From positions 1 to 64,000 of the forward strand of contig JAGMBO010000034.1 in the NCBI GenBank assembly GCA_023129715.1: a DNA stretch of 64,000 bases. Direction: 5' to 3'. The position numbers and the translations under genes were made by a program. The first letter of the stretch is position 1. Every line of letters starts with the position of its first letter. Below are positions 9,662 to 18,271 of the stretch, in pieces. The notes beneath the pieces are model-generated. The model saw only the letters and a program-made list of their open reading frames with translations, ran no database searches and was not told where the DNA came from. Origin of the DNA: Candidatus Eiseniibacteriota bacterium (GTDB taxonomy: Bacteria > Eisenbacteria > RBG-16-71-46 > CAIMUX01 > WJJG01).

Positions 9662-11836
9662 TCATCTCAGCACAAGTATAGAACGATGCGCCTCGTGCCG
9701 CAGCCCCGCTGCCCTGATCAGGTAGATCCCGGATGGCAAGGCCCGCCCCTGTGCATCCCGGAGGTCCCAGTCGATGCGCGTGACTCCCTCCGCAGACCCA
9801 CCCGTCGCCCCATCCGCGAGCGCAGCCCCGCCCACAGATCCATCTGCAACCCGACCGACAGCCCCATCCAGAAACCCGCTCGGAGGCTTCTCCTGCTGCC
9901 GAATGGCATCGCCATTCGCCTGTAGCACGTGCACTAGCCGTCCATTGATATCGAAGATCTCGATGCGCGTCGATCCGCTGCTCCCGCGAAGGGTAAACGT
10001 CGCATGGTCGCGACACGGGTTGGGCTCGATGGCCAGAAGCGCCGAGAGACCACCGATGGCTGGATCAATGCCCGCCACGTGGGAACATCGATCCCCCAGA
10101 CGCCCTTGGACAATCGCGACATCGGCGGCATCGACCCAGCCACTGCCATCGAGGTCGGCGCAGAAGTCGTCCGTGCCCAGGGCAGCCTCGACCGCGGCGA
10201 GATCGTTCAGCCCAACGATGCAGTCCCCATTGAGGTCGGGAGATCGCGCGCCCTCCCATTCCGCCAGGAAGTCGACGCCCCAGCAGTGGGCGTACGCCTC
10301 ACCCGCCTGGGAGCAGCCCCCGCCGCGCAAGGCGAGATAGGCACGGCCCTGTGCATCGGTCTGGCCGGAAATCGCGGGATGTTCCTGAAGCGGATCCCAG
10401 GTGAGCGCCTGATCGAGCGCCGGGCTGAATTCGAGCTCGAATGCCAAGCCCGGCACCATCGCGCCGGAGCACTCTTCCATCGTCACAAGGGTATCGATCA
10501 GCGTCCCACCGGGAGAGAGCCACAGCGGTGGCGGATCGGCCATGGTGAAGATCGAGCAGCCGGTCAGCGATCCGCGCCGGGATTGCAGTGTCCGGACGCC
10601 GGCCGCTTTCTCAACCCACAGGACGATCAGGTGAGCGTCCGGGCGGCCTTCGACAGCCCCTACGGCGACCCGCGACGGTCCCCCTTCCGAGATGGGTTCC
10701 ACCGGATGCTCTGCCGCCGGACAAAACGGCCCATGGGAGAGCCGGTGCTTATCCGCAGATCCGAGATCGGTCCAGACGAGGATTGGATGAGGTTCACTGT
10801 AGGGAAAGTTGCACTCCTCCACGAAGAAGGAGAAGGCCCCGACGGTGGGGGAAACCGACCGCGTGCCATCATCCGCAGACACGCGCTCGACGACGAGCCA
10901 GACCCATGGCTCCCCGCATACCGTCCAGATCTCGGCAACCCCGCCGGGCGCCGTGTGCTCGAAGACGATAATCGCGTGGTTGGTCTCGAGACCGCACTTC
11001 TCCGAAGTGATGGAGGGATGGCGGCACTCTCCGGGAAGATCGGTCAGTCTCTGCTCCGTGCCCCACGAGTCTCCGTTGCCGGAGCGCAAGTAGATTTCGG
11101 CGGCTCCGTGCCGTGTATCCGACCAGACGACGCCGAAAAACCAGCCATCTCCCTCCCAGCCGCAGACCGTCGGCTCGGAGGCCGATCCGGCGCCACTCGA
11201 GACCGTCACCGGCGTACTCCATCCGCCGACGTGATAGCAGCTCCTAATCTCGGTCCCGCCCTCCCCCTCCTGCCAGGCGACGAGCATGCGGCTCGCTCGG
11301 GCCGCGATCACCGGCGCCCGCGAGGGTGTCTCATCCCCAGTCAGGCAAGTCTCAGCCGACCAGCCGGCGGCCGTGCGCGTGCGGACCCAGACTTCGGGAA
11401 TGCCGGTGCGGTCATCCTCCCAGACCACGAAGAACTCATCTTCCTGCCACGCAATGTGAGGATCGCTCGCCGTCCCTGGAACCGTGCTGACCGTCTCGAC
11501 CGCAAGCCATCCGGAAGCATCGCGGGCGCGACACCGGACCTGGCCGTCCCGGCAATAGACCACGTGCCAGGCATCCTCAGCGTAGAGAACCGACGGGCCT
11601 GACGGAGAGGAAACCTCGGCCACGGGCGCATCGACCGTCTCGCTTGACTGCCAGGCAATCCCCAGCTCATTGACCGCATCAGTCGCCGCCGGCATCCCCA
11701 TGTCCTCGTGGTCATCGGGCGTTACGTCCTCGGCTGAAGAAAAACAGGGGACGAGCGAAGAACAGAGAAAGAGACAGAGAAAGAAACAGAGGAAAAGACA
11801 GAGGGGGAGTGCAGAGGCGGGCACTGCGCAGTGCAT
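9662..11836 (-). CDS. Secreted BNR/sialidase-like propeller with dockerin and FlgD-like tail
   Basis: A 724-residue protein. The ATG at 11834-11836 has a perfect AAGGAGG 7 bases upstream, so the 11 upstream in-frame codons are left out. The signal peptide core is a four-residue repeat (LCLF LCFF LCLF LCSS) encoded by a 12-bp microsatellite. Residues about 60-420 hold repeats such as WQEDEFFVVWEDDRTG, typical of BNR/Asp-box propellers. Two dockerin-type calcium loops follow (DLNGDCIVGLNDL and DLDGSGWVDAADV). The FlgD-like tail (EPNPCRDHATF ... GIYLIRAAG) is interrupted by a low-complexity Gly/Ala/Asp insert. It is the first gene of the leftward operon and diverges from the lipoprotein operon at 12347. 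Ligand binding rather than catalysis is inferred. Confidence 0.8.
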   Translation of the reverse strand: MHCAVPASALPLCLFLCFFLCLFLCSSLVPCFSSAEDVTPDDHEDMGMPAATDAVNELGIAWQSSETVDAPVAEVSSPSGPSVLYAEDAWHVVYCRDGQVRCRARDASGWLAVETVSTVPGTASDPHIAWQEDEFFVVWEDDRTGIPEVWVRTRTAAGWSAETCLTGDETPSRAPVIAARASRMLVAWQEGEGGTEIRSCYHVGGWSTPVTVSSGAGSASEPTVCGWEGDGWFFGVVWSDTRHGAAEIYLRSGNGDSWGTEQRLTDLPGECRHPSITSEKCGLETNHAIIVFEHTAPGGVAEIWTVCGEPWVWLVVERVSADDGTRSVSPTVGAFSFFVEECNFPYSEPHPILVWTDLGSADKHRLSHGPFCPAAEHPVEPISEGGPSRVAVGAVEGRPDAHLIVLWVEKAAGVRTLQSRRGSLTGCSIFTMADPPPLWLSPGGTLIDTLVTMEECSGAMVPGLAFELEFSPALDQALTWDPLQEHPAISGQTDAQGRAYLALRGGGCSQAGEAYAHCWGVDFLAEWEGARSPDLNGDCIVGLNDLAAVEAALGTDDFCADLDGSGWVDAADVAIVQGRLGDRCSHVAGIDPAIGGLSALLAIEPNPCRDHATFTLRGSSGSTRIEIFDINGRLVHVLQANGDAIRQQEKPPSGFLDGAVGRVADGSVGGAALADGATGGSAEGVTRIDWDLRDAQGRALPSGIYLIRAAGLRHEAHRSILVLR
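11763..11810. repeat. 12-bp microsatellite encoding a signal-peptide core
   Basis: Four tandem 12-bp units read on the plus strand as cagagaaagaga, cagagaaagaaa, cagaggaaaaga and cagagggggagt. Read on the minus strand they give LCLF, LCFF, LCLF and LCSS in the signal peptide of the BNR/dockerin protein. Gain or loss of a unit would keep frame and change the hydrophobic core by four residues. Confidence 0.85.
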
Positions 11837-12005
11837 CGCGGGGCCTCCTTCGAGCCGGACGCTCGTCACGGGCGGCGTGCCGTGCCGCTCAGCACAGGTA
11901 CGAGAATCAGTCTATCTAGAGTATGAAACAACGGCCCGGTAACTGCAAGACTGATCGGTGCTTTCGCCAGCATGCACTTGGCCGGAGCGCACCCTCAGTA
12001 TGCCC

Positions 12006-12218
12006 CCACGGGCCTCTTGTGCACCCCGCCGAACACCTCTGTGCGCGCCCGAACACTCCCGGTGCCCACCCCGCACACTTCTGTGCGCTCCGCCGAACAG
12101 GCCCGGCGCCCACCCGCACATTTCTGCGCAGCGCTGCAAACGCCCTCGGTGCACATCCGAACACTTCTTGTGCGCGTCCGAACACTTCTTGTGCGCCCCC
12201 GAACACCTTTGTTCGCCT
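12006..12218. repeat. Degenerate ~21-bp tandem array between divergent operons
   Basis: About ten imperfect units, each resembling CCGAACACTTCTTGTGCGC. Phases of the CCG start occur near 12029, 12049, 12071, 12093, 12114, 12134, 12157, 12178 and 12199, a spacing of 20-23 bases. The last three units are best conserved. A G6-CAAT-C9 hairpin follows at 12219-12237. The array sits in the 510-base divergent region between the starts at 11836 (minus) and 12347 (plus). There are no unique spacers, so it is not CRISPR. It may sit in both 5' leaders; its function is unknown. Confidence 0.8.
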
Positions 12219-12346
12219 GGGGGGCAATCCCCCCCCCTCGACCACCGGCTCGCCCGAGCAGGGCATCCGCTGCTTGACGATCTCCGCGCGGCCGATGCAT
12301 ACTCTATCTTGCTGCGCGTGTGGATATGTGCTCCCCGGAGGCAGCT

Positions 12347-13033
12347 ATGCGACGCTCTGAATCTACGATCCTCCTTGCCTGTGTGCTTGCGCTCCTCTGC
12401 GGCGGATGCTCAGATTCCACTTCCCCCCGGGGCGACACCGGACCCGGACCGGAGGCTCCTGATCTCTCGTCACCGGCCAACGTGATGGCCGCGCTCGACT
12501 ACGCGTATGAGACTCGGGAGATTGCCATCGTCGACAGCATCCTCTCCGATGACTTCGTCTTTGTCTTCAGCGCCGAAGACCAGGCTCGACCGTGGTTTCC
12601 CGATTCCCTGACCCGTGCGCAGGAGGTCTCGGCTCATGACGCGCTTTTCGACGTGGACAGTGTGCAAACTCTGACGCTCGATTTCGATGTCGGCGAGGCG
12701 GCAATCGATACGACGCGTTCATCACCCGGCGACACCCTGTGGACCATATTGGCTACGAATGTGCACATCCGCCTGTACGGCACCGTTCCTGGCTGCGGAT
12801 ACGAGGGTCCGCTGGAGTACAAGGTAGATGGCGGCATCGGGCTGTTCTGGCTCAGGGAAACCAGCCCCGACCGCGACACGGGAACACCGACGTGGGAGAT
12901 CGTTCGGTGGGAGGACGATCGCATAGTCCCTGCAAGACCGCAGGGCTGCGGCCAGTTGTCAGCTGGAAGTGAGAACACCTGGGGGCGCATCAAGTACCTC
13001 TTCTTGAACGGCTGCTATCGTTCTGAACACTAG
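12347..13033 (+). CDS. NTF2/SnoaL-like lipoprotein with Trp-Gly-x-x-Lys C-terminus
   Basis: A 228-residue predicted lipoprotein. The ATG at 12347 has CGGAGG 6 bases upstream; nine upstream in-frame codons lack this signal. The signal peptide ends in the lipobox LCGGC, so Cys is near residue 21. The body starts SPANVMAALDYAYETREIA and goes on DSILSDDFVFVFS, the pattern of SnoaL/NTF2-like alpha+beta barrels. There is no FlgD-like tail; it ends TWGRIKYLFLNGCYRSEH, a motif related to the ends of the proteins at 25511 and 32793. It is the first gene of a plus-strand lipoprotein operon, 16 bases before the next. The pocket may bind a small ligand, but no catalytic residues can be named. Confidence 0.75.
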   Translation: MRRSESTILLACVLALLCGGCSDSTSPRGDTGPGPEAPDLSSPANVMAALDYAYETREIAIVDSILSDDFVFVFSAEDQARPWFPDSLTRAQEVSAHDALFDVDSVQTLTLDFDVGEAAIDTTRSSPGDTLWTILATNVHIRLYGTVPGCGYEGPLEYKVDGGIGLFWLRETSPDRDTGTPTWEIVRWEDDRIVPARPQGCGQLSAGSENTWGRIKYLFLNGCYRSEH

Positions 13034-13049
13034 ACGCCGGGAGAATCGC

Positions 13050-14321
13050 GTGTGCATTCGACACTGGAGTATTCTCCTCGGCGTGAGCGCGACCGTTCTC
13101 CTCGGCTGTTCCGACGACCCCAACACCACCCCCTCGATTCCCACGGTCCACCTCGTTGCCGCTGACGGCAGCGGTGACTTCCCGACCATCCAAGCCGCGA
13201 TCGACAGCGCCGCCGACGGCGAGATCATCGAGCTTGCCGATGGCACCTTCACCGGAGACGGCAACCGGGACCTCTCTTTTGCGGGCAAGGCGATCACCCT
13301 GCGATCCCGCAGCGGGGACCCGGAGACCTGTGTCATCGACTGCCAAGCCGACACCTCGGATCTCCATCGGGCCTTTCTCTTCCAGGGGCAGGCATCCTCG
13401 CGCAGCGTCCTCGAGTCACTAACGATGACGAACGGCATCAGCTCGTTCGGCGGGGCCGTCTTCTGCAGTAGCGGAGCGGGTCCACGGATCCGCAACTGCG
13501 TGTTCCGAGGCAACTCCGCTCTCCACTATGGGGGAGCCATCTGGTGCAAACGGGGCGCCGCCCCGACGATCGAGAGCTGCATCTTCGAGAGTAATTCGTC
13601 GAGCCACGACGGAGGATCCATCGCGGCGGCCGGTGCCGCGCCGACCATCGTCGGGTGCAGTTTCTCGGACTGCTCCGCTGACTGGACGGGAGGGGCAATT
13701 GCCAGTCTAGACAACGCGCGGTGCAGCATCTCCCGATGCTGCTTCTCAGGGAACTATGCCCGCTTTGGCGCCGCTGTCTCCTGCGAGTTCTCCGGTCCGA
13801 TTCTGACCGATTGTCTATTCACCGACAACACGGCCCGATGGTGCGGCGGAGGCATTCACTGCCACGCATTTGGATACGCCCTGATCGACCACTGCACCTT
13901 TGTCGGAAACCACGCCGTCTGCGGAGGATGCGTCTCTTCCGACTGGGGCGGCCAGCCCCACCTTCGGTACTGTACCCTCTATGGCAACTCCGCCGAGCGA
14001 GGGGCCGGGGTCGAGTGCGAGTCGTACTCGTCCATCGTCCTGACCCACTGCATCATTGCCGGCAGCGCTTCGGGAAACGCGGTCCAGTGCCGCAACGAAG
14101 GCACTTGGATCGGCCTCGCCCACTGCAATCTCTTTGGAAACGCAGGCGGCGACTGGGTCGACTGCGCTGCGGACCAACGGGGCTTGGACTGCAACATGAG
14201 TGTAGATCCCCTGTTCTGCGACCCGGAGAATCGCGTGTTCACCCTGTACAGCTCCTCTCCCTGCCTGCGCGACAGCCTCACGGGACGGCCGATCGGCGCC
14301 TGGGGGATCGGATGCGAGTAG
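13050..14321 (+). CDS. Beta-helix lipoprotein
   Basis: A 423-residue protein starting at GTG 13050, with GGGAGA just upstream. The signal peptide ends in the lipobox VLLGC (Cys about residue 20), so the product is membrane-anchored. The mature part begins VAADGSGDFPTIQAAIDSAADG and continues with right-handed beta-helix coils marked by GGAxxC and CxFxxNxA patterns, ending GAWGIGCE. There is no FlgD-like tail. It resembles the protein at 16860 along its length and the N-terminal half of the protein at 218. Its last 10 bases overlap the start of the next gene (ATGCGAGTAG), which strongly suggests translational coupling. Such helices often bind or cleave polysaccharide, but lyase residues were not identified. 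Confidence 0.85.
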   Translation: MCIRHWSILLGVSATVLLGCSDDPNTTPSIPTVHLVAADGSGDFPTIQAAIDSAADGEIIELADGTFTGDGNRDLSFAGKAITLRSRSGDPETCVIDCQADTSDLHRAFLFQGQASSRSVLESLTMTNGISSFGGAVFCSSGAGPRIRNCVFRGNSALHYGGAIWCKRGAAPTIESCIFESNSSSHDGGSIAAAGAAPTIVGCSFSDCSADWTGGAIASLDNARCSISRCCFSGNYARFGAAVSCEFSGPILTDCLFTDNTARWCGGGIHCHAFGYALIDHCTFVGNHAVCGGCVSSDWGGQPHLRYCTLYGNSAERGAGVECESYSSIVLTHCIIAGSASGNAVQCRNEGTWIGLAHCNLFGNAGGDWVDCAADQRGLDCNMSVDPLFCDPENRVFTLYSSSPCLRDSLTGRPIGAWGIGCE

Positions 14322-16810
14322 CAATCACTGGTCTGCTGTGCTGCCTCATGGTGGGCCTCGCTGTTGCTGAAGGAACTGCCCCCGGGGACGAGCACTGGTG
14401 GGCGGGTTTCACAGGACCCGGGCTCTCCGGCTACGCACCTCGTGTGGGCAGTGTCGTCATTCGTGATCTGATCGTTCATCAAGGTTCACTGATCGCCGGC
14501 GGGCAGTTCGGGTGGGCGGACAGCTTGGCGGTCCAGAGTGTCGCGCGCTGGGATGGAACTACTTGGGCTCCGCTCGCAGATGGCCTGGGAGACCCGCTCA
14601 ACATCGACGCCACGAGCGTATCGGCGCTGGCTGTTCTCGATGGTGAACTGATTGTCGCGGGCACTTATCTGGGACCATCCAACAGTTCCATGCAGTGCAT
14701 TGCACGCCTCTCCGGCCAAGAATGGGAACCGCTAGGAGAAGGCATCGCTACCCAGGACGGTGGCCGTGGTGAAGTGCGTGCCCTGACCGTCTTCGAGGGA
14801 GAACTCATCGCTGCAGGTTCATTCGGATTGGCTGGGGCCGACACGGCCTGCAACATTGCCCGCTGGGATGGCACGCGCTGGCACGCGATGGGAACGGGCC
14901 TTGGCGCAGCCAGAGGGTTACACAAATCCTCATCCGATGCGGTCTATGCGCTGACCGTCCATGAGAGCCAACTCATTGCCGGTGGCCGATTCTCCGTGAT
15001 CGGCAGCGACTCGGCCATGAATCTGGCGCTCTGGGACGGCTCAGGGTGGCATCCCCATACCACCGGAACAAATGCTTCGGTATTCCACCTCAGTACGCTC
15101 GAAGACAGACTCCTGACCGCCGGCTCCTTCACGGTGGCTGGAGGCACATCCATCGGCGGCATTGCAACCTGGGATGGCACCGCATGGTCGCCGCTTGGTG
15201 ACGGAGTCAGCCGTCGTGGACGAAGCGGTAGAATCTACGAGTGCTTGGAATCCAACGGCCGCGTGTTCGCCTGCGGCTGGTTCGACGCCGCGGGCGACAC
15301 GGCAGCCACCTCCATTGCTGCCTGGAACGGCAATGCCTGGGAACCCCTGGGTGACGAGTTCCCGAGTGCCTACCGCTTGACATATGGTTATGCGCTGGCG
15401 ATCTACCAAGACAACCTCGTTGTCGGGGGAGACTTCGCCGATGCCTACGGTAAGGATGTGGGGGGAATCGCCCGATGGGACGGTCTGCGCTGGCACCCTC
15501 TTTGGGGAGCAGGACAGGGCATGGATGGCCCCGTTGCGGCTCTGACCGTGTTCAATGATCGGCTGATCGCCGGCGGCGACTTCAGCCATGGCGGAGGCGA
15601 GGAGTTGGCGGGCCTGGGTCAGTGGAATGGCGCGAAGTGGGAGCCAATCGGACAGGGCACAAATGGGACGGTCCGTGCACTAGCGACCTATCGAGGCGAT
15701 CTGATCGCCGGGGGCACATTCAGTGTCGCCGGTTGCGACTCCGCCGCACGCATTGCCCGCTGGGACGGAGAAGCCTGGCATTCCCTGGGGACAGGAATCG
15801 ATGGCTTCGACGTTACTGCCCTGCATGTTCACCGCGGCGAATTGATTGTCGGCGGCCGCTTCGCCCGGGCTGGGGGATACCTATCACCCAATCTCGCCCG
15901 ATGGAACGGAGTCCGCTGGATTCCCTTCGAAGAAGGCATCATCGGTCCCAGCGAAGGCGGCGTCACCGAGATGACCTCCATGGATGGCGACCTTATCGTT
16001 GCCGGAAGGATCGGCATCGCGGGGGGAGAATTTGTCCCCGGCATCGCTCGTTGGAACGGTCGCGACTGGAGCCATTTGGGAGGCGATTTCGTCGACTTCT
16101 TCGGCTCCTACAACTTCCCAGGTGTCTTCGCGGTCACAACGTATGATGGCGATCTGGTGATCGCGGGGAACATCGAGGAGATCGATTCTCAGTACGTCGG
16201 CGGCATCGCCCGATGGGATGGCATGCGCTGGCAGCCCCTGGGCGAGGGCTTCGACAACTGGCTGCATGCGCTGGTCTGCTACGATGGGCGCCTGATCGCT
16301 GGAGGCAGTTTCCGCGACGACCCTTGGGACGCCGGATTCAACCACATCGCGCAGTGGGACGGGATCAGCTGGTCAGGACTGGGCTCGGGGATTGCGCCGG
16401 GTAGCGGTGGGAGCATCTACGCGATGGCAGAGTATCGGGGAGAGCTCTACGTCGCTGGTCACTTCCAGGCCGCCGGCATTAGACCTTCCGCCCACATCGC
16501 CCGCTGGAGGGGAACGAGCGCGGATCGCCCCGCCGGCACGTCTCTTCTCCGCCTATCCCCCAACCCCGTCGGCGAAGAAACCGCCATCCATTTCTTCCTG
16601 CCCGGCTCGCGCACCGTGCGCTTCTCGGTGCACGATGTCGCGGGCCGCATGGTCTATCGACTGCCCGCGGCAGACTACGGGGGGGGCTGGCAATCGGTTG
16701 CCTGGACCGCAACAAGTCAGGTGGGGCGTCCCTTGCCCACGGGCACGTACTTCCTCAGACTCGACACGGGACGGAGGATCCACAGCGGCCGGGCGGTCGT
16801 GGTTCGATGA
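14312..16810 (+). CDS. Secreted ARWDG-repeat beta-propeller protein with FlgD-like tail
   Basis: An 832-residue protein. The start is the ATG at 14312 inside the end of the preceding gene; the frame is open further upstream, but that DNA encodes the beta-helix lipoprotein in another frame. The signal peptide is MRVAITGLLCCLMVGLAVAE. The body is at least ten repeats of roughly 50-65 residues built on the theme ALxVxxGxLIxGGxFxxAG, then IARWDGxxWxPLGxG, resembling kelch-type propeller blades. The last 80 residues are FlgD-like (SPNPVGEETAIHF ... SGRAVVVR). A second member of the family lies at 29632. Placement and coupling with a beta-helix lipoprotein suggest a shared surface assembly; the partner and ligand are unknown. 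Confidence 0.85.
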   Translation: MRVAITGLLCCLMVGLAVAEGTAPGDEHWWAGFTGPGLSGYAPRVGSVVIRDLIVHQGSLIAGGQFGWADSLAVQSVARWDGTTWAPLADGLGDPLNIDATSVSALAVLDGELIVAGTYLGPSNSSMQCIARLSGQEWEPLGEGIATQDGGRGEVRALTVFEGELIAAGSFGLAGADTACNIARWDGTRWHAMGTGLGAARGLHKSSSDAVYALTVHESQLIAGGRFSVIGSDSAMNLALWDGSGWHPHTTGTNASVFHLSTLEDRLLTAGSFTVAGGTSIGGIATWDGTAWSPLGDGVSRRGRSGRIYECLESNGRVFACGWFDAAGDTAATSIAAWNGNAWEPLGDEFPSAYRLTYGYALAIYQDNLVVGGDFADAYGKDVGGIARWDGLRWHPLWGAGQGMDGPVAALTVFNDRLIAGGDFSHGGGEELAGLGQWNGAKWEPIGQGTNGTVRALATYRGDLIAGGTFSVAGCDSAARIARWDGEAWHSLGTGIDGFDVTALHVHRGELIVGGRFARAGGYLSPNLARWNGVRWIPFEEGIIGPSEGGVTEMTSMDGDLIVAGRIGIAGGEFVPGIARWNGRDWSHLGGDFVDFFGSYNFPGVFAVTTYDGDLVIAGNIEEIDSQYVGGIARWDGMRWQPLGEGFDNWLHALVCYDGRLIAGGSFRDDPWDAGFNHIAQWDGISWSGLGSGIAPGSGGSIYAMAEYRGELYVAGHFQAAGIRPSAHIARWRGTSADRPAGTSLLRLSPNPVGEETAIHFFLPGSRTVRFSVHDVAGRMVYRLPAADYGGGWQSVAWTATSQVGRPLPTGTYFLRLDTGRRIHSGRAVVVR

Positions 16811-16859
16811 GACCGCCGCCATGCTCCTTCCCCGGGGCCGTCGACACGTGAGTGTGACC

Positions 16860-17894
16860 ATGTGCGATAGACTGATGAACAGACTCCCCGGTCAGGCATT
16901 GCTTGTTGTGCTCGCGTTCGCCTGCTTCGCAGGGTGTTCGCGCGAGAACCCTGGCCGGCCGAGCGATCACTCGTACCGGACGATCTGGGTCGCTCCCGAG
17001 GGTGGCGGCGACTTCACGAACATCCAGGCCGCCCTCGACAGCGCCGCACCGGGCGATACGATCATTCTGTCCGCGGGCACCTATCGAGGACCGGGCAATC
17101 GGGACCTCCGATTCCAGGGCAAGGCCCTCACTCTGCGCTCGGCCTCTCGCGACCCCCAAGACTGCATCCTCGACTGTGAGGGCACCGAGGCGGATCCGCA
17201 TCGGGGATTCATCCTTGAGGATCTGGCAACCGGAAACGCTTTGCTCGAGGGCGTGACGATCATGCGAGGCCATGCCGGGGACCAACGCGAGGCTTCCGGC
17301 GGAGGGATCCATTGCGCGAACTCTACCCTCACGATTCGCGGCTGCATTCTTCAGGAATGCAGTGCCGATCGCGGCGGTGGGCTCTCCTGTATCGGCTCTT
17401 TCCCGACCCTGCACGGATGCACGTTTCACGGTAACGCGGCTCGTGAAGGCGGCGCGGTCTATGCGGAAGTTGCTGTTCCCCTCTTCAGGAACTGCACATT
17501 CTATGGAAACAGCGCGACCGAACACGGCGCTTCAGCGTACGCTGGGCCCTATGCGAACATCTGCCTCCGCTGCTCAATCATCGCCCTTTCGGCGGGCAGT
17601 AAGGCGATCTATGGGGAGGCCTGCTCGCCCTGGTGCGAGGGCTACGCCACAATCACGTCATGCGATCTCTTTGGAAACGAAGAGGGCGATTGGGCGGGCA
17701 GGATCGATGATTTGGGCAACTACCAGTTGGATCCGCAGTTCTGCGATCCAGTCGCAGGTGACTTCAGGCTGTCTTCGTCCTCCGCGCTCATCGACAGCCT
17801 GAGCGATTGCGAAGGTGTGGGGGCCTGGCCCATCGGTTGCGAAGCCCCCCCACCCTCACCGCACACAGACGATCCCCGTCTCCCCCGACCCTGA
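16860..17894 (+). CDS. Beta-helix lipoprotein with an altered C-terminus
   Basis: A 344-residue predicted lipoprotein. The ATG at 16860 is the likeliest start but no strong ribosome-binding site is seen; ATG 16875 and ATG 16821 are in-frame alternatives. The lipobox is FAGC (about residue 24). The mature part, VAPEGGGDFTNIQAALDSAA and the following coils, parallels the lipoprotein at 13050. That paralog stops right after GAWGIGCE, whereas this one reads GAWPIGCE and continues 15 further codons to a stop inside the decayed fragment at 17860-17989. The original stop therefore seems lost and the final residues are probably acquired junk. It is the last gene of the lipoprotein operon, 49 bases after the ARWDG protein. 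Confidence 0.75.
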   Translation: MCDRLMNRLPGQALLVVLAFACFAGCSRENPGRPSDHSYRTIWVAPEGGGDFTNIQAALDSAAPGDTIILSAGTYRGPGNRDLRFQGKALTLRSASRDPQDCILDCEGTEADPHRGFILEDLATGNALLEGVTIMRGHAGDQREASGGGIHCANSTLTIRGCILQECSADRGGGLSCIGSFPTLHGCTFHGNAAREGGAVYAEVAVPLFRNCTFYGNSATEHGASAYAGPYANICLRCSIIALSAGSKAIYGEACSPWCEGYATITSCDLFGNEEGDWAGRIDDLGNYQLDPQFCDPVAGDFRLSSSSALIDSLSDCEGVGAWPIGCEAPPPSPHTDDPRLPRP

Positions 17895-17989
17895 AGGCGC
17901 ATTGGTCCGCGCCCAGCAGACCCCCGGCCCAACCAGCGCGTCGCGGTCGTCACCTGGACGTCGACCGGCATCCGGTAGACCTCCGCCAG
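17860..17989 (-). pseudogene. Decayed 3' fragment of an M1-aminopeptidase paralog
   Basis: Read on the minus strand, this 130-bp stretch matches two separate parts of the intact aminopeptidase gene at 21672-23636: the segment coding EMPVDIRVTTA and the final codons coding SGVYWARIDVPSGSGETR. The roughly 316 bases between them in the intact gene are missing. The junction falls on the 9-base sequence GCGGTCGTC at 17943-17951. The intact gene carries the same 9 bases at both corresponding positions (21759-21767 and 22084-22092), so the loss looks like recombination between short direct repeats. There is no start and no open frame. It overlaps the end of the lipoprotein gene on the other strand. 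Confidence 0.8.
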
Positions 17990-18271
17990 ACCTCCGCAAC
18001 CGCCCACGCACCAAGGCGTCAGCTCCACGGACGTCTCGAAGTCCCCCAGCCACGGGGCACGCCAACGACGCATTGGCGATCAAGGGCTTCGCGCCGGGCC
18101 AAGCGATTGACGCCACGAAATCCCCAGTGGCAATCCGGACCTGGATCTGCAACAATTATGCATAAGCACAACTTGCAGTCGGACGAGATCATCAGTCTCT
18201 GTCTGCAGGTTGTCTATTCGCACGTCCTGAGAGTTACCCCTTATAGGAAACCTTGGCACCAGGGAGAGATC
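17990..18271. other. Non-coding leader region
   Basis: This holds no convincing gene. It lies between the aminopeptidase fragment and the large gene at 18272. The last 120 bases are visibly more AT-rich (around aacaattatgcataagcac), so a promoter for the 18272 gene probably sits here, but no matched -35/-10 pair is good enough to call. Confidence 0.4.

Noticed and set aside
13721-14311. N-terminal extension of the ARWDG protein at 14312
   Set aside because: This DNA encodes the beta-helix lipoprotein in another frame; the signal peptide begins at 14312.
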